From Streptomyces filipinensis (lineage in GTDB: Bacteria > Actinomycetota > Actinomycetes > Streptomycetales > Streptomycetaceae): a stretch of DNA of 64,000 nucleotides. Every line of letters begins with the position of its first letter. Position 1 is the stretch's first letter. The notes beneath the pieces are model-generated. The model was not told the origin of the DNA. It saw only the letters and a list, made by a program, of their open reading frames with translations, and did not search any database. The stretch is from contig NZ_BMTD01000022.1 of the NCBI RefSeq assembly GCF_014649495.1, positions 1 to 64,000 of the forward strand, read 5' to 3'. Of this stretch, positions 1 through 7,109 are shown piece after piece. A program made the position numbers and the translations under genes.

Positions 1-267
1 CGCCGCAACGCGGCCGACCTGCGCCGCATCGCCGGCCAGATCACCGCCCTCACCGACCTGCCCGCCGCGGCCCGCAACCCGCTCAGCCAGCTCCACGCGG
101 CCCTCGCCCACGACGACCCCGCCGACCTCATCCACCCCCTCAACGCCACCCGCCCCCACCTCACCGCCGACCACCCCGACCTCGCTGCCCAGCTCGATGC
201 CCTGACGAACCCCGCGACGAACCCGGCGGCCTCTCACCTGGACCGAGATGCGGGATCGACCGTGTGA
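1..267 (+). CDS. C-terminal part of an unrecognised protein, cut by the window edge
   Basis: An open frame runs from the first base to a TGA at 265-267 and gives about 88 residues, rich in Ala, Asp, Leu and Pro (RNAADLRRIAGQIT near its start, ending DRDAGSTV). Third positions are almost all G or C, so the frame looks genuinely coding. I do not recognise the family. The sequence ends one base before a transposase remnant on the opposite strand, so it may belong to a mobile or conjugative segment or may itself be truncated. The N-terminus lies outside the window. Confidence 0.55.
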   Translation, partial: RRNAADLRRIAGQITALTDLPAAARNPLSQLHAALAHDDPADLIHPLNATRPHLTADHPDLAAQLDALTNPATNPAASHLDRDAGSTV

Positions 268-441
268 TCAGGCGGCTTCTTGCATGTCGTAGTCGTGGGC
301 GAGGTCGCGCCGTTCGGCGGGACGGACCTCGCGACGGGTCATCAGCGTGATGGCGGCCCACGTGATCAGGGACTCGCTCATCTCGGGCAGGCGTTCGTGG
401 TCGCGGCAGTGCCGGCGGCCCTCATGATCCATGACCAGCCC
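268..441 (-). pseudogene. C-terminal remnant of an IS5-type (DDE) transposase
   Basis: Read on the minus strand, the last 50 or so residues before the TGA at 268-270 include RDHERLPEMSESLITWAAIT followed by LMTRR. This pattern closes many Streptomyces IS5-superfamily transposases (arginine-rich RDYERLP, then a helix ending in TRR). No DDE catalytic core or N-terminus is present upstream: the frame runs straight into unrelated sequence by about 450. It is therefore a relic of an insertion sequence. I saw no clear terminal inverted repeats. Confidence 0.65.
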
Positions 442-544
442 CGTTCGACGGCCCGCCTGCGCGGGGGCACGACGAAGCCCCCTCGGACGCCACCGAGGGC
501 ACCGTACAGGCCGGCATCACGGCCGCCGGCCACGGAACGTGGGA

Positions 545-1010
545 TCACCCCTCGTAACGGAACTCGGTGGTCGCGGGCCCCGCGGCGTTGATGTGCAGGG
601 TGCCGTCGGGGCCGCCCGTCCGCAGCCGCCAGGGATGTGGGCTGTCGGTCGTGACGCCGAGGCGGTCGCCCTCGCGGCGGACCTCGAAGCGGGCCGTCTC
701 GCCGGGGCCGTTCGCAGACGGGATCACGACCGTGCGGCGAGCGCCGTCCGCGAAGGCGTGCACCCTCGGCCATGCCGTCGATGAAACGGCCGACCGTGGC
801 CTCGTCGTAGTCGGTGGTGAAGGACGTGGCCAGCCCCAGGCCCAGCGCCCAGGCCGGGGGCAGGGCCGGGCGGCCGGCGAGGGCGGTGTAGCGCTCCAGC
901 ACCTGCTTCGGGGTCGGGCCGTGGACGACGAAGTACTCCAGCGACTGGTCCTCGACGCTGAACTGGACCTGGCCGACGGCTTCCGAGCCGACCTCGTAGC
1001 TGACCCTGCC
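545..1010 (-). pseudogene. GH31 alpha-xylosidase/alpha-glucosidase remnant with internal deletion
   Basis: Two pieces of one glycoside hydrolase family 31 protein lie side by side in different frames. Bases about 775-1010 encode an internal part (VQFSVEDQSLEYFVVHGPTP, then GRPALPPAW and TSFTTDYDEATV) typical of the region just before the GH31 catalytic barrel. Bases 545-770 encode the normal C-terminal beta domain (FEVRREGDRLGV, HPWRLR, ending TEFRYEG before TGA). Several hundred residues with the catalytic aspartates are missing between them, at about 772. The N-terminus is also missing, replaced near 1010 by a GntR fragment. The product cannot be active. Confidence 0.7.
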
Positions 1011-1395
1011 GCCACCAGGATCTCCGACGACCAACTGGCCGAGGTCAAGCGCCATCTGGACGCCATGCGCGAGGCCCGCGGCGACGTCGAGCAGCTCAAC
1101 GTGCACGACGCGGCCTTCCACCGGGCCGTGATCTCCGCGACGCGCAACGACTCGCGGCTCACGCTCCTGGAAGGCATATCGGGCCGCACGCTGCGCGCCC
1201 GGATCTGGCGCGGCCTGGTCGACGACCAGGCCGCGGGCCGCACGCTCGCCGAACACGAGTCGATCTTCACGGCCCTCTCCGCCCGCGACGCCTCCCTGAG
1301 TCAGGCCGCCGCCCTCCTGCACGTCGACGACACGGAGCAGTGGTTGAGGGAACACCTGCGCTCCTCGGAGTCACCCGCCACCGGGAGGGGTGAGG
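1011..1395 (+). pseudogene. GntR/FadR-family regulator remnant (FCD ligand domain only)
   Basis: The plus-strand frame from about 1011 encodes DDQLAEVKRHLDAMREA, then HDAAFHRAVISATRN, LLEGISGRTLRARIW and EHESIFTALSARD. This helical pattern matches the FCD (FadR C-terminal) domain of GntR-family regulators: the metal/ligand-binding D-x3-H motif, followed by a later H-x3-I helix. The winged-helix DNA-binding half is absent; the preceding bases belong to the GH31 remnant on the other strand. The frame has no stop at the expected end near 1395, another sign of decay. Such regulators often sit beside sugar-utilisation genes, so it may come from the same lost locus. Confidence 0.65.
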
Positions 1396-1456
1396 AGCTC
1401 CCAGGGGCGGCCTCCCTGCGGATCCCCTGCCAGGCCATGTCGGTGCCGGTGTGCCG

Positions 1457-1957
1457 CTATCGGTGGTGCGGTGGGTGGGGTGGCGGGGCCGGGATGGTGT
1501 CGATGCCGGGTGCGGGCTCGGGCCACACCAGCAGGACAGGGCACGGGGCGTGGTCGACGATGAAACGGCCGGCATGCCCGAGGCTGCGTGGCCCGAGATG
1601 GGTGCGGTCACCGTCGCGGGCGACGATGAGCAGGTCGGCGCCCTCGGCCGCGGCGACGACCTCCCGCTCGACGCGGCCGGTCCGCTCGACGCGGGCGCAC
1701 GGGCGGCCCAGACGCCGCGCGGCCTCGGCCAGGAACGTCTCGGCGGAGGCGGCGGCCAGGTGCTCCACCCGCGTGCCGGGGTCGCGTTCGCCATGGCCGC
1801 GGCCGAGCAGACCGGCGAAGGCGCCGTGCGCCGCGCCCGGGACGTCGGCCGGGGTGACATGGAGCAGCACGATGTCGGCGTCGTCGGGCGCATGGGCACG
1901 GGCGGCGTCGATGCCGGCGGGCCAGGTGCCCTCGGTGATCCAGGCGATGACTTTCAT
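1457..1957 (-). CDS. universal stress protein (UspA family)
   Basis: The 166-residue protein has one Usp alpha/beta domain: an N-terminal strand MKVIAWITEGTWPAG, a middle strand ADIVLLHVTPADVP, ADLLIVARDGDRTHLGPRSLG and a final strand CPVLLVWPEP. The usual ATP loop G-x2-G-x9-G-S/T is present only in degenerate form around LGPRSLGHAGRF, so nucleotide binding is uncertain. It ends in a proline/histidine-rich tail. The ATG at 1957 lies 5 bases after the stop of the permease gene, so the two are probably cotranscribed. Usp proteins paired with transporters often act as stress-responsive cytosolic regulators. That role here is inference. Confidence 0.85.
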   Translation of the reverse strand: MKVIAWITEGTWPAGIDAARAHAPDDADIVLLHVTPADVPGAAHGAFAGLLGRGHGERDPGTRVEHLAAASAETFLAEAARRLGRPCARVERTGRVEREVVAAAEGADLLIVARDGDRTHLGPRSLGHAGRFIVDHAPCPVLLVWPEPAPGIDTIPAPPPHPPHHR

Positions 1958-1962
1958 GACGG

Positions 1963-3222
1963 TCAGCCTCCGATGAGGGTGAGCGAGGTCCACAGTGCCA
2001 CCACCGACAGGCCCAGGGCGGCAGGCACGGTGAGCACACCGAGCCGGGTGAACTCGCCGAGTTCGACGTCGCTGTCGTGTTCGTGCACGATGCGCCGCCA
2101 CAGCAGCGTGGCAAGGGAGCCGGCGTAGGTGAGGTTCGGGCCGATGTTCACCCCCAGCAGGACTGCCAGGACCGCGCCCGGCCCGGACGGGGCGGTCAGC
2201 GGCAGCAGCACCAGCACGGCGGGCAGGTTGTTGATGACATTGGCCAGCACCGCGGCCAGGGCCGCGATGCCGAACAACGCCGCCGGTCCGGTCCCGCCCG
2301 GGATCAGGTGTCCCAGCCCCGCCGCCAGCCCGTTGTCGACGACCGCGCGGACCACCAGTCCCAGGGCCAGTACGAAGGCGAGGAACGGCACCGCGGCGGC
2401 TCGCACGACGGCGGTGGGCGTGGTACGGCGCTGGGCCAGAGCCCGCACGGCGAGCACGAGGGCGCCGGCGAAGGCCGCCCACGCGGGGTTGACGTCCACC
2501 AGGGAGGTGAGGACGAACCCGGCCAGTGTGCAGGCCACTGTGACCAGGGCGAAGACCGGCAGTTCGCGTTGCTCGGCGGTGCGCGGGGCCTGGGCTCCCG
2601 CGTCCAGGTCGGTGGCGAAGAACCGGCGGAAGACCACGTACTCGGTGGCGATGGCCACCAGCCAGGGCAGGGCCATCAGGGCGGCGAAGCGCGTGAAGCT
2701 CAGCCCGCTGGCGGCGAACGCGAGCAGGTTGGTGAGGTTGGAGACCGGCAGCAGCAGCGACGCGGTGTTCGACAGGTGGGTGCAGGCGTAGACGTGCGGT
2801 TTCGGCCGGGCGCCGAGCCTGGCGGCGGTGGCGAACACCACCGGTGTCAGCAACACGATCGTGGCGTCCAGGCTGAGCACCGCGGTGATCACCGACGCGG
2901 CTGCGAACACCTGCACCAGCAGGCGGCGCGGGCGCCCCGCCGCGCTACGGGCCATCCACGCCCCGCACGCGTGGAAGAGTCCCTCGTCGTCACACAGCTG
3001 GGCGAGGACCAGGACGGCCGCGAGGAACCCGATCACCGGCCCGAGCCGCTCCGCCTCCTCACGGGCGTGCTCCAGCGAGAGCGCCCCGGTGGCGATCACC
3101 ACGCCCGCAGCCGGGACGGCGACAACCGCCTCCGGCCACCCGAACGGGCGAACGACGGCGCACGCCAGCACCGCCAGCAGCAGTACGACGGAGACGGCCT
3201 CCGCCACAGATGAGTTCACCAC
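1963..3222 (-). CDS. ArsB/SLC13-type membrane permease
   Basis: The protein has 419 residues and about eleven hydrophobic segments. It shows the arrangement of the ArsB/NhaD ion-transporter superfamily: LSLDATIVLLTPVVFATAAR near residue 110, then HLSNTASLLLPVSNLTNLLA, and in the second half NVINNLPAVLVLLPL and LGVNIGPNLTYAGSLATLLW. The two NxxNLP/NLTN-like re-entrant motifs are the family signature. It should export or exchange an anion such as arsenite, but substrate cannot be read from sequence and no arsR or arsC gene is adjacent. The start is GTG (3220-3222), with GGGGA about 8 bases upstream. It is followed at 5 bases by the Usp gene. Confidence 0.85.
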   Translation of the reverse strand: MVNSSVAEAVSVVLLLAVLACAVVRPFGWPEAVVAVPAAGVVIATGALSLEHAREEAERLGPVIGFLAAVLVLAQLCDDEGLFHACGAWMARSAAGRPRRLLVQVFAAASVITAVLSLDATIVLLTPVVFATAARLGARPKPHVYACTHLSNTASLLLPVSNLTNLLAFAASGLSFTRFAALMALPWLVAIATEYVVFRRFFATDLDAGAQAPRTAEQRELPVFALVTVACTLAGFVLTSLVDVNPAWAAFAGALVLAVRALAQRRTTPTAVVRAAAVPFLAFVLALGLVVRAVVDNGLAAGLGHLIPGGTGPAALFGIAALAAVLANVINNLPAVLVLLPLTAPSGPGAVLAVLLGVNIGPNLTYAGSLATLLWRRIVHEHDSDVELGEFTRLGVLTVPAALGLSVVALWTSLTLIGG

Positions 3223-3276
3223 TTGATCTTCCCCTGCCCGCGACCGCCCGCGCGACCTGGCAAGGGCGGGGCCGCC

Positions 3277-3312
3277 TGCCGGGCAGCGCCCGGTCCGTTC
3301 CGCTGCCCGGCA
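3277..3312. terminator. strong inverted repeat, probable hairpin
   Basis: TGCCGGGCAGC (3277-3287) and GCTGCCCGGCA (3302-3312) form a perfect 11-bp stem with a 14-base loop. It lies between the permease start and the GH62 remnant, so it may end transcription of the latter or form part of the permease leader. No T-run follows on either strand. Confidence 0.5.
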
Positions 3313-3322
3313 CGGTTCGACG

Positions 3323-3352
3323 CCGTGGGGAACAGCTCGGTGTTCCCCACGG
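3323..3352 (-). terminator. hairpin terminator downstream of the GH62 remnant
   Basis: CCGTGGGGAACA (3323-3334), loop GCTCGG, TGTTCCCCACGG (3341-3352) is a perfect 12-bp stem 23 bases beyond the GH62 stop codon. Its position fits the original terminator of the arabinofuranosidase gene. It lacks a clear T-run, as is common in high-GC actinobacteria. Confidence 0.65.
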
Positions 3353-3375
3353 CAGCTCGATGGCGGTTCAGGCGG

Positions 3376-4043
3376 TCAGCGGGTGGAGTTGGTCCGGGTG
3401 AGCGGGCCCATCCTCCAGGGCAGCGAGTTGTGGTCACCGCCGGCTTTGGGGTCCACGCCCTGGTAGGCGTACTGCATATGGCAGGGGTCGATGGGGAGGG
3501 TCTGGTCGTCGCCGGCGCGGACCATCTCGCCGTGGCTGATGTCCTCGGTCCAGGCGCCGCCCGGGAAGGTGACGTTGCTGCGGCCGGCGAAGGGTTCGTC
3601 CCAGGTGTGGGCGAGGGGCGTCCAGCCGCCGGTGAGGCCGGTCGAGGTGGAGGAACGGAAGTAGCGCCGGCCCGTGGAGTGCCGATGGCCTCCTGAATGA
3701 GCAAGTACTGGTTGCTGCCGACGACCTTGTACACGTTGCTGGCCTCGAACAGGTTGTCCTTGGTGTGCGACATCACCCTCTGCGTGTTCCCGAAACCGTT
3801 CGGGAAGTTCGCCAGGCTGGTCCCGGCACGGGAGAGGTGGCCGTTGTCGTCACTGAAGGACAGGTGGCAGTTTACCGAGTCGCAGATGACCCAGAAGTCG
3901 GTCCACGTGCCGTTGAGATGTCGAGGCACTTGCGGCCGTGCCGGGCGACCAGGTCGTAGTACGGAGCGCCGCCCACTGCGGTGACCGTGCCGGCGGCCGT
4001 GTCGACGGCGACCTGCGGGTACCACGGCAGGTTCACCGCCACC
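3376..4043 (-). pseudogene. GH62 alpha-L-arabinofuranosidase remnant with CBM13 (ricin-type) piece
   Basis: From high to low coordinates, the minus strand first encodes a ricin-B type module start (PYYDLVARHGRKCLD, about 3915-3970). It then switches frame within GACATCTCAACGGC to LNGTWTDFWVICDSVNCHLS, FPNGFGNTQRVMSHTKDNLF and ASNVYKVVGSNQYLLIQEAI, which is the GH62 catalytic blade region. A second frameshift near 3678 moves the rest (RYFRSSTS, SNVTFPGGAWTEDISHGEMV, DPCHMQYAYQGVDP, ending TRTNSTR before TGA at 3376). CBM13-GH62 secreted enzymes are known in Streptomyces. Here the signal peptide, most of CBM13 and the start of GH62 are deleted, so it is non-functional. Confidence 0.75.
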
Positions 4044-4046
4044 TAG

Positions 4047-4310
4047 TTCGGCGTCACCGGCTTCAGCGAGGCGCTGCGCCAGGAACTGGCGAAGCAGCAT
4101 GTCCGTGTGTCCGTCGTCGAGCCGGGCAGCGTCGAGACCGAACTGCGCACCCATGACTCCGACGCCGTCCAGCAGCTCCTCAACGCCGGACTCGGCGACA
4201 TCGAACGGCTGCAGAGCCAGGACATCGCCGACACCGTCGGCTACATCGTCACCCGTCCCCGGCACGTGGCCGTCGCCGAACTGCTCGTACGCCCCACCGA
4301 GCAGGCCTGA
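4047..4310 (+). pseudogene. C-terminal fragment of a short-chain dehydrogenase
   Basis: The frame reads FGVTGFSEALRQELAKQHVR, VSVVEPGSVETEL, then IADTVGYIVTRPRHVAVAEL and stops at TGA 4308-4310. This matches the last third of classical SDR proteins: the helix after the YxxxK motif, the PG motif and the C-terminal V-xxRPTxQ. The codon just before is an in-frame TAG (4044-4046), and upstream sequence belongs to the GH62 remnant on the other strand. The NAD-binding half and catalytic tyrosine are missing. Confidence 0.75.
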
Positions 4311-4355
4311 GCCCCAGCCCGGGGGCCACGCAACAGCGAGGAGCAGAAGCGCATC

Positions 4356-4448
4356 ATGGACGACACGCTGCTGGAGCGGCTCGGCGCCCGCAAGTACGGC
4401 ATCCTCGGCCGCCTCGTGATCCTCGACAGCCGGCTCCGGGGAGGGGAC
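4356..4448 (+). pseudogene. short coding-like fragment, unrecognised
   Basis: From ATG 4356, 31 codons (MDDTLLERLGARKYGILGRL, then VILDSRLRGGD) have almost exclusively G/C third positions. After about 4448 this bias disappears although the frame stays open. An AGGAG lies 11 bases before the ATG. It starts 46 bases after the dehydrogenase fragment, so it may be the start of a formerly cotranscribed gene cut by a deletion. I cannot assign a family. Confidence 0.3.
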
Positions 4449-4520
4449 AGCACTCTGGGCATCCGAGTGCGGCTCGCCTCGCAGCGGGTGCCGTACCCTC
4501 AGCGCCTGACATCCACGATC

Positions 4521-5249
4521 TCAGGAGAGCCAGTCGGCGTAGTGGGTGGGGGCGAGGCGCGCGTTCTTGTCGGTGAGGACGTCCCCCTTGACGACGGCGA
4601 ACATGCCGGCGGTGGGGTCGGTGACGACGGTACGGCTGTCGCCCTTGTGGGACAGGGTGATCCGGCCCAGCTCGTCCAGGGGGAAGACCTCGGGTCCTGC
4701 GATGTTGCGGATGCCGTTCAGCGGAGCCCCGGCGGCGACCTCGGCCACCGCGTCGGCCACGTCCCTGGAAGCGATGGGCTGGATGGGCGTGGCGGGCAGC
4801 CGGACGGTGTCGGCGTCGGCGGTCCAGGACAGGACTGCGTCCATGAAGTCCATGAACTGCGTGGCACGCACGATCGAGTAGGGGATCGGCCCGGCCGCGA
4901 GGATCTTCTCCTGAAGCACCTTGGCGCGGTAGTAGTCCAGCTCCGGCACCTGGTCCGCGCCGACGATCGAGAGGATGACGAAGTGGCCGACGCCGCCCTT
5001 CTGGGCCGCGGCCAGGAGGTTGTCCATCGAGGTCTGGAAGAAGGCGAGCGAGGCTTCGTCGAAGGTCGGGGAGTTGGTCAGGTTGACGACGGCATCGGCT
5101 CCCGCCACCGCCTCGTCCAGCCCCTGGCCGCCGATGATGTCGACTCCGGTGGACTTCGAGTGCGGTACGGCCTCATGTCCGGCGGCCTTCAGGTTCTTGA
5201 CGACCTGCGAACCGATCAGTCCGGTACCGCCGATGACTGCGATCTTCAT
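4521..5249 (-). CDS. NmrA/atypical SDR NAD(P)H-binding protein
   Basis: The 242-residue protein opens with MKIAVIGGTGLIGSQVVKNL, a Rossmann fold with the GGTGxIG dinucleotide loop of atypical SDR/NmrA proteins. It lacks the YxxxK pair of classical dehydrogenases in the usual place, having instead YYRAKVLQEKIL around residue 120. It then has the PYSIVRATQFMDFM segment typical of NAD-dependent epimerase-like sugar/quinone reductase homologues. Start at 5249 was chosen because the domain begins there. A TetR gene lies upstream on the same strand, with an inverted repeat in the gap. A redox-sensor or reductase role is inference. Confidence 0.85.
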   Translation of the reverse strand: MKIAVIGGTGLIGSQVVKNLKAAGHEAVPHSKSTGVDIIGGQGLDEAVAGADAVVNLTNSPTFDEASLAFFQTSMDNLLAAAQKGGVGHFVILSIVGADQVPELDYYRAKVLQEKILAAGPIPYSIVRATQFMDFMDAVLSWTADADTVRLPATPIQPIASRDVADAVAEVAAGAPLNGIRNIAGPEVFPLDELGRITLSHKGDSRTVVTDPTAGMFAVVKGDVLTDKNARLAPTHYADWLS

Positions 5250-5271
5250 GGCGTGCCTTTCATCGGGATTA

Positions 5272-5305
5272 CTGCGCAATATGGCATATACAACGCTATG
5301 CGCAG
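5272..5305 (-). promoter_or_regulatory. inverted-repeat operator candidate before the NmrA gene
   Basis: CTGCGCA (5272-5278) and TGCGCAG (5299-5305) are perfect inverted arms separated by 20 AT-rich bases that include ATATGGCATAT. The element ends 22 bases upstream of the NmrA start, so it would overlap the promoter (candidate minus-10 TATATG on the minus strand). It differs from the TetR operator found at 5943 and 7088. Confidence 0.45.
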
Positions 5306-5362
5306 GTCATGAAACGGCTCGCTGATCGACTGAGTTCACCGTTTGGCCAAATTCGTTGATCC

Positions 5363-5929
5363 TTAAGAGAGGTACAAGCCTTCGAGAAGCGCGGTCAGAT
5401 AGCGACGGGCGGTCTCGACGCGGGTTGCCGGGTCGCCATGGACGTTCGCCGCGTAGGCGATTCCGCACATCAGGGGAACCAGGTCGGCGGAGGTCAGGTC
5501 CGCGCGCACGACCTTGGCGTCGCGGGCCCGGTCGAGCAGTTCCCTGCCGACCGACCGCAGGGTCTGCTTCAGTTCGGTGGTGCGCGGCAGAGCGTCCGTG
5601 TGCGCGGCGGTGACCGGCGACAGGGAAGCGTCGGCGACCTGCGCTTCTATGGTGCGGGTCAGGAAGCCGGCGAGGGCGTGTCCGGGGTCTTCGTCGGCCA
5701 GGGCCTGCTCGCCGTGGGCGGCGAGTGCCTCCAGACCGGGAGCGGCGACCGTCTCCAGGAGCGCTTCTGCGGTGGGAAAGTGGCGATAGACGGTGCCCAC
5801 GCCCATCCCGGCGCGGCGGGCGATGTCGTTGAGCTGCAGTGGTGTGCCCTCGTCCACGAGAGCGCGAGCCACAGCGACGATCCGCTCCCAGTTGCGGGCG
5901 GCGTCCTTGCGCAGGGGGACGGTCGTCAT
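5363..5929 (-). CDS. TetR/AcrR-family regulator
   Basis: The 188-residue protein has an N-terminal TetR helix-turn-helix (residues about 12-58: ERIVAVARALVDEG, LNDIARRAGMGVGTVYRHFP) and an all-helical C-terminal ligand/dimer domain of the SBP65-like type (LRSVGRELLDRARDAKVVRA, LMCGIAYA). A 17-bp palindrome begins 14 bases upstream of its ATG and recurs, with two changes, before the dehydrogenase gene at 6150-7028. It therefore probably represses both itself and that gene. The ligand is unknown. It also precedes the NmrA gene by 113 bases. Confidence 0.88.
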   Translation of the reverse strand: MTTVPLRKDAARNWERIVAVARALVDEGTPLQLNDIARRAGMGVGTVYRHFPTAEALLETVAAPGLEALAAHGEQALADEDPGHALAGFLTRTIEAQVADASLSPVTAAHTDALPRTTELKQTLRSVGRELLDRARDAKVVRADLTSADLVPLMCGIAYAANVHGDPATRVETARRYLTALLEGLYLS

Positions 5930-5942
5930 GCGAGAAGTCTAA

Positions 5943-5959
5943 CCGGATGGCTCATCCGG
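5943..5959 (-). promoter_or_regulatory. TetR operator, copy 1 (autoregulatory)
   Basis: CCGGATGGCTCATCCGG is a perfect inverted repeat with 7-bp arms and a 3-base centre, 14 bases upstream of the TetR start codon. The flank CTAA on the 5' side is shared with copy 2 at 7088-7104. Confidence 0.7.
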
Positions 5960-6149
5960 ACCGCTGTGCGGCACGACCCGGACCAGCCGACGCGCCTCCT
6001 CGCCGAGCAGGCCTGCCGGGCCGGCCGCTTGCGACGCAAGCTCGATGCGGCCCGGCACCGCAGAGCTCTTCGCACCCTTGAGCCGCTCAGCCGCCCCCAC
6101 CGAGGGCACGATCCGTACCGCCCTCAGGGCTGATCGGCTTCGGAACTCG

Positions 6150-7028
6150 TCACGCAGCCGGAACGGGCGCGAGGCGCTCGCTGAGGCGGCGGACGGCTTC
6201 GGCGATCCGGGGATCCGTTGCCGCTCGGACGGGGGCGACCGGATGCGCCCGGGGGCCGATGACGACGCCGGTCCGCCCGGCCAGTGAACCGTCGGTGGCC
6301 GCGAAAATGGAGGACTTGGCCGCCAGGGACGCGGGCCCCGAAGTCGAGCGCTCGAACTTGCGCCGGACCAACGGCCACAGCAGCCGCAGCCCCGGCGAGA
6401 CGATCTTCGGGTCGGTCATGGTGCCGTTGGTCATGGCGGTCGCGGCGCCACCTGGGTCCGCGGCGAAGACCGAGACGCCGGAACCGTCGAGTCGGCCGGC
6501 CAACGCCAACGTGTAGGCGAGATGGGCGAGCTTGGCACGGCCGTACCAGTGGAAGCCGTAGTACCCGCCCGGCGGCTCGACGGCATCGAAGGCCCGCTTG
6601 GCGACACCGACCGCGCTCGAAGTGACGTTCACTATCCGGCTGGGTGAACCGACTCGCAGCGTGGGCAGCAGCAGTTCGGTCAGCAGGTACGGCGAGAGGT
6701 GGTTGACGGCGAACGTCGCCTCGATCCCGTCGACCGAGTCCTGCCGGTCCGGGAACATCGCTCCGACGTTGTTGACCAGCACGGTCAGTGGACCGTCTGC
6801 CGCGATCCGGCCCGCGAGGGCGCGAACCTCATCGAGCGCGGCGAGGTCCGCGGCCAGGAACCGGGCCGAGTACGCCGGTGCCGCGGCGTTGATCCGTTCG
6901 ACCGCACGGGCACCACGGCCGGCATCGCGCCCGACCACCGTGACCGCAAAGCCTGCCTCGGCCAAGCCCAGGGCCGTCTCCAACCCGATTCCCGCCGTCC
7001 CTGCCGTGACCACCGCTGTCTGTTTCAT
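6150..7028 (-). CDS. short-chain dehydrogenase/reductase
   Basis: The 292-residue protein begins MKQTAVVTAGTAGIGLETAL (TGxxGIG-like cofactor loop with an unusual TAGTAGIG). It has VLVNNVGAMF in place of NNAG, serine in IVNVTSSAVG and the catalytic YGRAK motif. Overall it resembles retinol-dehydrogenase/WW-oxidoreductase-like SDRs that act on lipophilic alcohols or ketones, but substrate is not readable. ATG 7028 was chosen over longer in-frame starts because the fold starts there; GGAGGG lies 11 bases upstream. Two TetR operator copies sit between 7052 and 7104, and the TetR gene lies just downstream on the same strand. Confidence 0.85.
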   Translation of the reverse strand: MKQTAVVTAGTAGIGLETALGLAEAGFAVTVVGRDAGRGARAVERINAAAPAYSARFLAADLAALDEVRALAGRIAADGPLTVLVNNVGAMFPDRQDSVDGIEATFAVNHLSPYLLTELLLPTLRVGSPSRIVNVTSSAVGVAKRAFDAVEPPGGYYGFHWYGRAKLAHLAYTLALAGRLDGSGVSVFAADPGGAATAMTNGTMTDPKIVSPGLRLLWPLVRRKFERSTSGPASLAAKSSIFAATDGSLAGRTGVVIGPRAHPVAPVRAATDPRIAEAVRRLSERLAPVPAA

Positions 7029-7051
7029 GGCGCAACCCGCCCTCCATATGT

Positions 7052-7065
7052 GGATAGGTAATCCG
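7052..7065 (-). promoter_or_regulatory. TetR operator, copy 3 (imperfect)
   Basis: GGATAGGTAATCCG matches the core of the reverse complement of copy 2 (GGATAGGTCATCCG) at 13 of 14 bases. The outer CC/GG of the arms is lost. It lies 24-37 bases before the dehydrogenase start and 36 bases from copy 2, so a tandem operator is plausible. Confidence 0.5.
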
Positions 7066-7087
7066 CTTAGCGGGTACTCTAACAGAT

Positions 7088-7104
7088 CCGGATGACCTAT
7101 CCGG
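7088..7104 (-). promoter_or_regulatory. TetR operator, copy 2
   Basis: CCGGATGACCTATCCGG has 6-bp perfect arms. Its reverse complement CCGGATAGGTCATCCGG differs from copy 1 at only two central positions. It lies 60-76 bases upstream of the dehydrogenase start codon. Confidence 0.68.
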
Positions 7105-7109
7105 TTAGC

